Source: UBA8752 sp002336475 (GTDB lineage: Bacteria > Bacteroidota > Bacteroidia > Flavobacteriales_D > Sanyastnellaceae). Taken from it: a stretch of 64,000 bases of DNA. Shown piece by piece: positions 35,519-43,828 of the stretch; position 1 is the first letter of the stretch; every line of letters starts with the position of its first letter. The stretch is from contig OX044365.1 of NCBI GenBank assembly GCA_943846755.1, forward strand, positions 310,001 through 374,000, in the 5' to 3' direction. The position numbers and the translations under genes were made by a program. The notes beneath the pieces are model-generated. The model did not search any database. It had not been told where the DNA came from and worked only from the letters and a program-made list of their open reading frames with translations.

Positions 35519-36546
35519 ATGCGTGTCCTGATCGTTCTTCTTTGTCTATTTCTCATTCCTTGTGCGCTCTCTGCGCAGGACTCCAGCCTCTGCGAGGGCC
35601 AGCAATACGATGTTGACGGAGACAATGTGGTGGGTGTCGGCGATGTGCTGAGCGTGCTTTCTTGGTTTGGTACGGTCCTCGATGCGGACCAAGACGGTAC
35701 ACTGGACTGTAACGACGATTGCGTCGGTGTCTACGACGAGTGCGGCGTTTGCAATGGTCCGGGCCCTCAGGTGCAGGTTTTGGACACCATCATCATCACC
35801 TATGACAGCATCTATGTCGAAGCGATCAACGACTGGGTTACCTACGAATTGGGAGCCGACAGCGTATTTACCCTCCAATGCGAAGACCCCGGTAATTTCA
35901 ATGCCTGCGGCGACCCCATCGCTATGGACGGCTACAGTTACTCAACAGTCCTCATCGGCGACCAATGCTGGTTTGCGGAGAACCTGCGGACGACGGTTAC
36001 GGGAACGGCGATGCGATTCCTGCGGGCTTGACGGACGGCGAGTGGACTCGACCACTTCTGGAGCCACTGCGGTGTACGGCGAGGGCAGCAGCATGTGCAA
36101 CTACAGTCCTGACATCGATGCCTGCGACGAGGCGCAGTCCTTGGCGGAGTATGGCAGGCTTTACAATTGGTATGCGGTGGACGATGCGCGGAGCCTGTGT
36201 CCGAGCGGATGGCATGTGCCGACCGATGGAGAGTGGACTGATTTGGAGAACTACATCAGTTCACAAGGCTTCAGCGGAACTGAGGGAACAGCTTTGAAGT
36301 CGACCTATGGATGGTACAATGGTGGCAACGGCACGGACGACTTTGGGTTTTCGGCCCTTCCGGGCGGCTACCGCCTCACGACGATGGCGCCTTCGACGAT
36401 GCCGGGACTACGGCTACTGGTGGAGTTCTTCGCCCAGTGGCGGCGATGCTTGGTACCGGTACTTGACTACACCATCCAGTCATCTACCGGTACTACGCAA
36501 TCCACGATTCGGCTTCTCGGTCAGGTGTCTTAGGGATGCCGATTGA
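35519..36546 (+). CDS. FISUMP-domain secreted protein, copy 3, frameshifted
   Basis: ATG 35519 starts a signal peptide (MRVLIVLLCLFLIPCALSAQ). A dockerin-like stretch (DVDGDNVVGVGDVLSVLSWF), a DxDGTxDCNDDCVGVYDECG calcium-loop segment and a short linker precede the FISUMP domain (about 35930-36546). Against copy 4, single bases are missing near 35995 (GGTTACGGG for GGTGTACGGG) and 36046 (GTGGACTC for ATGGGACTC), and again inside the variable end, which puts GFSVRCLRDAD out of frame. These indels lie in short repeats or homopolymers, which points to sequence errors. Predicted surface protein. Confidence 0.7.
36367..36546 (+). other. C-terminal variable-region-like segment, FISUMP copy 3
   Basis: Flanked by the same constant CTTCCGGGCGGCTACCGC and GGCTTCTCGGTCAGG as the other copies. 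The corrected reading is AWYRYL-YTIQSSTGTTQST followed by FGFSVRCLRD. Confidence 0.5.
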
Positions 36547-36608
36547 GCGAAGCGAAGGAGGGTTGACACTTTGAAACTTTGGAGGCCGCAGGCCGACGGG
36601 GAGTACAT

Positions 36609-36639
36609 GCCGGATTTCGGCCGCAGGTCGAAATCCGGC
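36609..36639 (+). repeat. conserved hairpin downstream of FISUMP copy 3
   Basis: Perfect 11-bp stem (36609-36619 with 36629-36639) and the same 9-nt loop as after copies 1 and 2. Confidence 0.75.
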
Positions 36640-36655
36640 GACCGAACTTCGCGGC

Positions 36656-36836
36656 ATGTCATTGCCTAAAAAACCAAGAAGCCACGAAGACTTGCCGGTC
36701 TTCAAACAAGCGTGGGATGTGCTGGTGGAACTCCACAGAACCGGGGAGGATGTGCCGCGTTCGTTTCGCTACAAACGGGTTGCCCGTGGTCAAGCCCCAA
36801 GCCTTGGAGGTCGCTTCAAACTTGGGCTATCTTTAG
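36656..36836 (+). pseudogene. truncated Avd-like fragment 3, with one extra base
   Basis: Identical to fragment 2 through SFRY, then an added base (ACAAACGGG for ACAACGAG near 36771) shifts the frame, so the tail differs and no stop occurs before the next gene. The DNA still matches the TATCTTTAG end at 36829-36836. Confidence 0.5.
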
Positions 36837-36853
36837 TGGGCCAATTGCTTGTC

Positions 36854-37885
36854 ATGCGTGTCCTGATCGTTCTTGCTCTGTCTATTTCTCATTCCTTGTG
36901 CGCTCTCTGCGCAGGACTCCAGCCTCTGCGAGGGCCAGCAATACGATTTTGACGGAGACAATGTGGTGGGTGTCGGCGATGTGCTGAGCGTGCTTTCTTG
37001 GTTTGGTACGGTCCTTGATGCGGACCAAGACGGTACACTGGACTGTAACGACGATTGCGTCGGTGTCTACGACGAGTGCGGCGTTTGCAATGGTCCGGGC
37101 CCTCAGGTGCAGGTTTTGGACACCATCATCATCACCTATGACAGCATCTATGTCGAAGCGATCAACGACTGGGTTACCTACGAATTGGGAGCCGACAGCG
37201 TATTTACCCTCCAATGCGAAGACCCCGGTAATTTCAATGCCTGCGGCGACCCCATCGCTATGGACGGCTACAGTTACTCAACAGTCCTAATCGGCGACCA
37301 ATGCTGGTTTGCGGAGAACCTGCGCACGACGGTGTACGGGAACGGCGATGTGATTCCTGCGGGCTTGACGGACGGCGAATGGGACTCGACCACTTCTGGA
37401 GCCACTGCGGTGTACGGCGAGGGCAGCAGCGCATGCTACAACTACAGTCCTGACATCGATGCCTGCGACGAGACGCAGTCATTGGCGGAGTATGGCAGGC
37501 TTTACAATTGGTATGCGGTGGACGATGCGCGGAGCCTGTGTCCGAGCGGATGGCATGTGCCGACCGATGGAGAGTGGACGGATTTGGAGAATTACATCAG
37601 TTCACAAGGCTTCAGCGGAACTGAGGGAACAGCTTTGAAATCGACCTATGGATGGTAATGGCGGCAACGGCACGGACGACTTTGGGTTTTCGGCCCTTCC
37701 GGGCGGCTACCGCGCCTACTACGATGGCGCCTTCGACATGCCGGGTACTACGGCTACTGGTGGAGTTCTTCGCCCAGTGGCGGCAATGCTTGGTACCGGT
37801 ACTTGGACTACAGCATCCAGACATCACCGGAGCGACACAATCCACGATCGGCTTCTCGGTCAGGTGTCTTAGGGATGCCGATTGA
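36854..37885 (+). CDS. FISUMP-domain secreted protein, copy 4, frameshifted
   Basis: The start corresponds to copy 3 (MRVLIV), but one extra base near 36875 breaks the signal peptide; downstream the frame is open to 37658 with FLIPCALSAQDSSLCEGQQY, the dockerin-like DFDGDNVVGVGDVLSVLSWF and an intact first part of FISUMP (LIGDQCWFAENLRTTVYGNG, YGRLYNWYAVDDARSLCPSG, GEWTDLENYISSQGFSGTEG). A stop then appears at the GYGW-GGNG joint and the rest, including GFSVRCLRDAD, is in another frame. It is the least damaged of the repeat-unit genes and is the best template for correcting copy 3. Confidence 0.7.
37706..37885 (+). other. C-terminal variable-region-like segment, FISUMP copy 4
   Basis: Corrected reading: YYDGAFD-MPGYYGYWWSSS, then GGNAWYRYLDYSIQ and ITGATQSTIGFSVRCLRD. 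Constant flanks are the same as in copies 1-3. Confidence 0.5.
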
Positions 37886-38143
37886 GCGAAGCGAAGGAGG
37901 GTTGACACTTTGAAACTTTGGAGGCCGCAGGCCGACGGGGAGTACATGCCGGATTTCGTCCGAGAGGTCGAAATCCGGCGACCGAACTTCGCGGCATGTC
38001 AATGCCTAAAAAACCAAGAAGCCACGAAGACTTGCCGGTCTTCAAGCAAGCGTGGGATGTGCTGGTGGAAATCCACAGAACCGGGGAGGATGTGCCGCGC
38101 TCGTTTCGCTACAACGAGTTGCCCGTGGTCAAGCTCCAAGCCA
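37850..38143 (+). repeat. partial third repeat unit closing the array
   Basis: Matches the first ~290 bp of units A and B (constant tail, hairpin, Avd-like start) and then diverges after CAAGCTCCAAGCC. The array ends here, just before thrC on the other strand. Confidence 0.75.
37948..37979 (+). repeat. conserved hairpin downstream of FISUMP copy 4
   Basis: The two stem arms (37948-37958, 37969-37979) are the same 11 bp as in the other copies, but the loop has changed to TCCGAGAGGT. Stem conservation with loop change suggests the structure matters. Confidence 0.75.
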
Positions 38144-38172
38144 TGGACGGGGCGGGATGTATTGGCCACTGA
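37996..38172 (+). pseudogene. truncated Avd-like fragment 4
   Basis: 58 aa, MSMPKKPRSHEDLPVFKQAW then DVLVEIHRTGEDVPRSFRY, in one frame with its own stop at 38172 after a different tail (AMDGAGCIGH). It is truncated like the others, missing helices 2-4 expected for Avd. Confidence 0.5.
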
Positions 38173-38184
38173 CGCCGGGAAGAT

Positions 38185-39464
38185 TCAGCTGAGGAGGTAG
38201 TCCTTCAGGGCGGTGTAGGTGGCGGAGATGGGGACGGCCTGTTTGGGGCGGTCGATGATGGCCGTGAGGCGTTCGGGCATCTCGGGGTCTTGGCCGATGA
38301 CGGGGGCGACGACGTCGCCGAACTTGCAGGGGGCCGCCGTGTGGAGGTAGACGCCGGTGGCGTCGGGGTCTTGCTGGAGCGGGGCGTCGAGGGCCTGGTG
38401 GCCGATGGCGCCGTGGGGATCGCAGACGTAGCCGCTGTCCTTGTGGATTTGGGCCATGCGCGTGCGGGTATCGGCATCGCTCAAGTGGAACCCTTGGACT
38501 TTGGCCTTGAAGGCGTCGAAGTCGTCGCCGAAGAGGCGGGTCAACCGCACGAAGTTGCTCGGGGTGCCCACGTCCATGGCGTTGGAGATGGTGGCCACGC
38601 TGGGGCGCGGTTGGTAGTTTCCCGTTTCGAGGTACTCGGGCACCACGCTGTTGGCGTTGGTGGCGGCGATGAAGCCCTTGCAGGGCATGCCCATCTTGTG
38701 GGCGAGCAAGCCGGCGGCGAGGTTGCCGTAGTTGCCGGAGGGCACGCTAAAGAGGACGTTTTCGCCCAGCAGGTGCACGGTGCTGGCGTAATAGGTGGCC
38801 TGCGGGATCCAGCGGGCGATGTTGATGGAGTTGGCGCTGGTGAGCGGTCGGGCGGATTGGAGCTGGGCGTCGAGGAAGGCCTCCTTGACCATGGCCTGGC
38901 AATCGTCGAAGGCGCCGTCGACTTCCAAGGCCTGCACGTTGCCGCCGACCGTTGTGAGCTGCTGTTCCTGGACCTTGCTGATGCGGCCTTTGGGATAGAG
39001 CAGGACCACGTCGATGCCGTCGACGTTGTAGAAGCCTTGGGCCACGGCGCTGCCCGTGTCGCCGCTGGTGGCGACGAGGACGGTGACTTTCTTGTCGCTG
39101 AAGTGGGCGATGGCCCGGGCCAGGAAGCGGGCGCCCACGTCCTTGAAGGCGAGTGTGGGGCCGTGGAAGAGTTCGAGGGCGTAGCGCCTTTCGTCGGTTT
39201 CGACGAGGGGGAACGGGAAGTTGATGGCCTCTGCGCAAGATGCGTTCGAGGTCAGCGCGCTCCATGGAGCCCTTGGCGTAGGGCCAGATGATCTCGGTGG
39301 CGAGTTCGTGGGGCTGCGTGTCCTCATCGCCCATCCAGGTCTCCAGTGGGCAGCGTGGGGATGTGGTCCGGGAAGTACAGGCCGTTGTCGGGGGGCAGTC
39401 CCTGGAGGATGGCTTCGTGGAAGGCCGCCGTGACGTTCTTGTTGTTGGTGCTGTGGAACTGCAT
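38185..39464 (-). CDS. thrC: threonine synthase, frameshifted in the N-terminal third
   Basis: The true start is ATG 39464 (MQFHSTNNKNVTAAFHEA). The frame changes twice between about 39400 and 39210; the segment GDEDTQPHELATEIIWPY lies in the middle frame. From 39210 on it is open to 38185: LELFHGPTLAFKDVGARFLA holds the PLP lysine, LVATSGDTGSAVA the phosphate loop. It converts O-phosphohomoserine to threonine. As the last gene of thrABC and otherwise perfect, its breaks are probably sequence errors. It ends 12 nt from the FISUMP array. Confidence 0.85.
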
Positions 39465-39469
39465 GGCGG

Positions 39470-40399
39470 TCAGGCTTCGATGATGCGGGCGCCTTGGGCG
39501 GCGATTTTGCCCACGTGCACGTGGTGGTCCATTCCGTGTTGGAGGAAGACGGTGGAGATGGCTTGGCCGATGGCGTTGGCGGTGTCCTGGTCAAAGCTGA
39601 TCCAATAGCTGGACGGGCCGCTGCCACTGATGCCCCCTGCCCTTGCGCCGGCGTTCATGGCGGCAGCTTGCACTTCTTTGTAGTGCGGCTGGAGCGGGAT
39701 GCGGTGGGGTTCGGCGAGCACGTCTTGGAGGGCAAAGGCGGCTTCCATGGCGTCGCCAGTGTGGCAGCAGTGCACGAAGTGGCCGAGCTGGGCCATCTGG
39801 TGCAGGGCGTCCTTCATGGGGACGTGGTAGGGTAGCACGGCGCGGGCCTCGGCCGTTTTGATGACGGTTTGCGGGTGGACCACCGTGAGGTGCCAATCTG
39901 GGGCGGGCAGGTGGTCAATGCGGCCGTCGGGGGTGCAGAGGCACAGTCCGCCAAACAGCGCGGGTGCGACGTTGTCGGCATGCCGGGCGCCGCTGGCGAT
40001 TTGCTCGCCGTCGAGGGCCAACGGCAGGAGCTCGTGGGGCTTCAGCTCGGCGCCGGCGAGGGCGGCCACGCCAAAAGCAGCGCTGGCTGCAGAAGCCGCA
40101 CTCGACCCTATGCCGCTGCCCGGAAGCACGGCCTTGTGGATGGTGAGCTCTACCCCCCACCCTACGCCAAGGGCCTGAAGCACGCTTTGGGCAGCCTTGC
40201 CGCTCACGTTGCGTGCGGGGTCCATAGGAAGCCCGTCGCAACCGTGAATGGCGGCAATGGTCACTCCTGGCGTGTCGGTGCGCTTCAAATCCAACCGCTC
40301 GAGCGGGCGCTCCAAGGCCAGCCCCAAACAGTCAAAGCCAACGGTGAGGTTGGCGACTGTGGCAGGAGCTGCTACGGAGATGTGCTCGCGGGGTGTCAT
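39470..40399 (-). CDS. thrB: homoserine kinase
   Basis: 309 aa, intact. GHMP-kinase features: start VAAPATVANLTVGFDCLGLA, ATP-binding LPGSGIGSSAASAASAAFG, and the C-terminal GGISGSGPSSYWIS. It phosphorylates homoserine for threonine synthesis. It lies 5 nt upstream of thrC and 29 nt after thrA, giving the classical thrABC order. The region is visibly richer in G and C than the parAB-dnaA region. Confidence 0.94.
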   Translation of the reverse strand: MTPREHISVAAPATVANLTVGFDCLGLALERPLERLDLKRTDTPGVTIAAIHGCDGLPMDPARNVSGKAAQSVLQALGVGWGVELTIHKAVLPGSGIGSSAASAASAAFGVAALAGAELKPHELLPLALDGEQIASGARHADNVAPALFGGLCLCTPDGRIDHLPAPDWHLTVVHPQTVIKTAEARAVLPYHVPMKDALHQMAQLGHFVHCCHTGDAMEAAFALQDVLAEPHRIPLQPHYKEVQAAAMNAGARAGGISGSGPSSYWISFDQDTANAIGQAISTVFLQHGMDHHVHVGKIAAQGARIIEA

Positions 40400-40428
40400 G
40401 GGGCTGCGTGGCGTTGTGCGGGATGGGG

Positions 40429-42901
40429 TTAGCGGCTGGCGGCGATGCGGATCAGGTCGCCAAAGACGCCCATGGCGGTCACATCGGCACCGGCACCGGC
40501 ACCTTGGATGATGAGCGGCCGGTCGGCATAGCGGTCGGTGGTGAGCAAGACGATGTTGTCGGTGCCTTCGATGTTGAAGAACGGGTGATCGGCGGGGACG
40601 GTGGTCAAGCCCGTGGAGGCCTGGCCGGTCTTGGCGTCAAAGCTCCCCACGTACTTCAGGCGTTCACCCTGGGCATCGGCTTCCTTCCACTTCGCTTGCA
40701 TGGCCTCCTCGATCTCGGGCAGGCTGTCCATGAAGCTGTCGATGGAGCCTTCCATCTGGCTGTCGAGCAGGAACCCCTTCCCTGCCACATCGGACATCTC
40801 CAAGGTGTTTCCGGCTTCTCGGGCGAGGATGAGGATCTTGCGCTGCACGTCCACGCCGCTCAGGTCGGTGCGCGGATCGGGCTCGGTCAGGCCGGCAGCC
40901 CGGGCGTCTTCGATGACCTTCTTGAACGTGATGCCGCTGTTGAAATTGGAAAAGACGTAGTTGAGCGTACCGCTGAACATGCCTTCGATCTTGTGAATGC
41001 GGTCCCCACTTTGCACCAGGTGCTGGATGGTGTCAATCAAGGGCAGTCCCGCCCCTACGTTGGTCTCGAACCGGTATTCAACGCCCATGCGCAAGGCAAG
41101 CTGCTTGAGGCCCTCATAGCGTTCCTGTGCATCGCTGGCGGCGATCTTGTTGGAGGCCACCACGGCGATGCTGTGGGCCAAGGCCTCTTCATAGACCTCA
41201 GCGGCGACAGCACTGGCGGTGTTGTCGACCAATACGCTGTTTTCCAAATCCATGCCAGCAATGGCTTGAACAAAGGCTTCTGGCGAGCTGTCTGTTTGGG
41301 CCTCGGCCAATTGGGCCTTCCAATCGCCCGAAATGCCGGTATCGGTGAGCAGCATCTTGCGGCTGTTGGACAGGCCCATGATGCGCAGGTCCAAGCGGCG
41401 TGCTGCGCGCAGGTCGTCGCGTTGGGCCAGACCTGGTCGATCATGGTGCCGCCGACGTTGCCCACGCCCAAGCAGAAAATGTGCAGCGTCTTGACTTCGG
41501 TTTCGAAGAACGATTGGTGCAAGGATTGCAGGGCCTTGCGCTCGTGCTTGGCATCGATGACGATGCTGATGTTGCGCTCGGTGGAGCCTTGGCTGATGGC
41601 CCGGATGCTGATGCCGTTGCGGCCGAGGGTGCCAAAGGCGCGGCCGGCGATGCCGCTTTGCTGGCGCATGCCGTCTCCGACAAGGGCCACGATGGCAAAT
41701 CCGGATTCGACGACGAGCGGTCCGATGCGGCCCAGTTGCTGGTCAGCACCAAACTCTTCGTTCAATGCCTTTTTGGCGCCGTGGGCATCGGCATCAGCTA
41801 CAGCGATGGAAATGGCGTGTTCCGAGGAGCCTTGAGACACCAGGACCACATTGACTCCGGCCAAAGACAAGGCTGTAAACAGCCGGCGGGAAAAGCCGGG
41901 TACGCCGACCATGCCCCCGCCGCTGACGGTGATGAGGGTGATGTTTTTGAGGGTGCTCAATCCGGCCACGCCACGGTTGGAAAGTGGGGCGTCTGACCGC
42001 TTTGCTGGGGGCAGGATTTGGGTGCCGCTGCTTTCGGGGTCGTCCGTGAGCCGGACGTGCATGGGGATGTCTTTTTCCGAAAGCTGTGCCACGGTGGGCG
42101 GGAAGACCACCTTCGCACCGAAATGGCAGAGCTCCATGGCTTCGGCGTAGCTGAGCTCGTCGATGACGCGGGCCGAAGGGACCACGCGGGGATCGGCGGT
42201 CATCATTCCTGCCACATCGGTCCATTTTTCCAAGTACGTGCAGCGTCGAGGAAGCAAGCGGCATAGGCGGCGCTCAGGTCGCTGCCTCCCCTGCCCAAGG
42301 TCGTGGGGGTGCCGTCGGGGGCGCTTCCGATGAAGCCCTCCATGAGGAACAAGTCTCCGTCGTCGAAGCCTGCATGGGCAAACCGGTCTTGCGAGGCGTG
42401 CACGTCGAGCCGCGCTGCGCCGTATTGGTCATCGGTGCACATGAGCTCGAGGGCGTCGAGCCTTTGGGGCTTGAACCCAAGGTCATGGCAATGGCCCCAA
42501 AGGATGGGAACCGACAGGCGTTCGCCCAGTCCGGTGAGTTCGTCGTTGGTCCGGGCACTGGCCTCGCGGAGCAGGTAGATGCCGTAGAGCAGGTCGTCCA
42601 AGTGACTCAGGCGCTCTTTGAGTTCGGCTTCAATGGCCGCATAGGTGCTGGAGTCCAGGAGGTCTAATGCACATTGGATGTGGCGGTCCCGGATGTCACG
42701 GGCCACGACGCGGTAGTCGCCATCGCCTTGCTGGGCCAGATGTCCAGCTTGCGTGAGGGCATCGGTAATGCCGCCCAAGGCGGAGCACACCACCATCGCG
42801 CGGTAGCCTTCGGTGCGCCGCTTGTGCAACAAAACGCGGCCGCACGCGCGGATGCGGTCAGGATTGGCGACGGATGAACCTCCGAATTTTAGGATCTGCA
42901 T
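40429..42901 (-). CDS. thrA: bifunctional aspartate kinase/homoserine dehydrogenase, split by two frameshifts
   Basis: Three overlapping frames give one ~820-aa ThrA. Residues from ATG 42901: MQILKFGGSSVANPDRI (aspartokinase) to about 42230; then VAGMMTADPRVVPSARVIDE, two ACT domains (LITVSGGGMVGVPGFSRRLF, FAIVALVGDGMRQQSGIAGR) and the Rossmann start CLGVGNVGG to about 41410; then homoserine dehydrogenase (VVASNKIAASD, EGMFSGTLNYVFSNF, AAGLTEPDPRTDLSGVDV) to 40429. It makes aspartyl phosphate and reduces aspartate semialdehyde to homoserine; ACT domains give threonine feedback. Both shifts look like single missing bases. Confidence 0.88.
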
Positions 42902-42985
42902 GGCAGGAGCCGTTTGGATACCACCCTACGCATAGGAGGCTGGGATGTTGCGGTTTGCGTATAAAATTTACGCCGCAAAGCCCGG

Positions 42986-43804
42986 TCAGCCTTCTTCTTT
43001 GGCAAACTTGGAGATGACCTCCATGCTGACTCCAGTGTTGGAGAAGCCGCCGTCGTGGAACAGGTTCTGCATGGTCACATAGCGCGTGAGGTCGCTAAAC
43101 AGGGTCGCACAGTAGTCGGCACAGGCTTGTCCGTCGGCGTTGCCCAGCGGGCTCATGGCTTCGCTGTATGAGACAAATTCATCGAACCCTTTCACGCCAC
43201 TGCCCGCAGTGGTGACGGTGGGCGATTGGCTCACCGTGTTGATGCGGACTTTCTTCTGGACGCCGTAATGGTATCCAAAGCTGCGGGCGATGCTTTCGAG
43301 CAGGCTCTTGGCATCGGCCATGTCCCCGTAATCGGGAAAGGTGCGCTGGGCGGCGATGTAGCTCAATCCGACCACGCTGCCCCATTCGCTGATGGCGTCG
43401 AGCTCCATGGCCGTTTGCAGGGTCTTGTGCAGGCTCACTGCGCTCACGTCAAAGGTCTTCTCGAGGTAGCTGTAGTTGAGGCCGGTGTAGTGCTTTCCCT
43501 TGCGCACGTTGGGCGACATCCCGATCGAGTGCAGCACAAAGTCGACTTGGCCGCCAAAGTGTTCCATGGCGCCTTCGAAGAGGGCTTTGAGGTCTTCTAC
43601 GCTCGTGGCGTCTGCGGGGATCACGGGCGCATTGCCGCAAGCTTCGGCCAGTTTGTGGATTTCGCCCATGCGCATAGCGACGGGGGCGTTGGTCAAGACG
43701 ATGTCGGCACCCATCCGGTGCACGGTCTCTGCCGTCTTCCAGGCGATGGACATGTCGTTGAGGGCACCGAAAATGATGCCCTTCTTGCCTTCGAGGAGGT
43801 TCAT
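42986..43804 (-). CDS. fabI: enoyl-[acyl-carrier-protein] reductase (NADH)
   Basis: 272 aa SDR-type FabI, the last reduction step in each cycle of fatty acid elongation. The nucleotide-binding start is EGKKGIIFGALNDMSIAWKT, and the catalytic Tyr-x6-Lys is in FPDYGDMADAKSLLES. VDFVLHSIGMSPN and INTVSQSPTVTTAGSGV are also typical. It lies 84 nt upstream of thrA on the same strand and 24 nt after the FAD dehydrogenase. Confidence 0.9.
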   Translation of the reverse strand: MNLLEGKKGIIFGALNDMSIAWKTAETVHRMGADIVLTNAPVAMRMGEIHKLAEACGNAPVIPADATSVEDLKALFEGAMEHFGGQVDFVLHSIGMSPNVRKGKHYTGLNYSYLEKTFDVSAVSLHKTLQTAMELDAISEWGSVVGLSYIAAQRTFPDYGDMADAKSLLESIARSFGYHYGVQKKVRINTVSQSPTVTTAGSGVKGFDEFVSYSEAMSPLGNADGQACADYCATLFSDLTRYVTMQNLFHDGGFSNTGVSMEVISKFAKEEG

Positions 43805-43828
43805 GGTTGCGTTCGTTGGAAACGCAAA

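Larger units (their letters stand above)
35178..36510 (+). repeat. 1.33-kb tandem repeat unit A
   Basis: Runs from GGCTTCTCGGTCAGGTGTC at the end of FISUMP copy 2 to the same sequence at the end of copy 3. It contains the hairpin, the Avd-like fragment and FISUMP copy 3, and is nearly identical to unit B (36511-37849) apart from single-base indels and the variable segment. Confidence 0.85.
36511..37849 (+). repeat. 1.34-kb tandem repeat unit B
   Basis: Second copy of unit A with the hairpin, Avd-like fragment and FISUMP copy 4. The length difference to unit A reflects a handful of scattered one-base indels. Confidence 0.85.

Noticed and set aside
30693..38184. Reverse transcriptase or template repeat within the FISUMP array
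   Set aside because: No YxDD-type RT motif is seen in any frame and every copy of the variable segment is attached to a FISUMP gene, so none qualifies as a non-coding template.
38290..39291. 333-aa plus-strand Val/Gly/Glu-rich frame opposite thrC
   Set aside because: Antisense shadow in G+C-rich DNA; thrC motifs are unambiguous.
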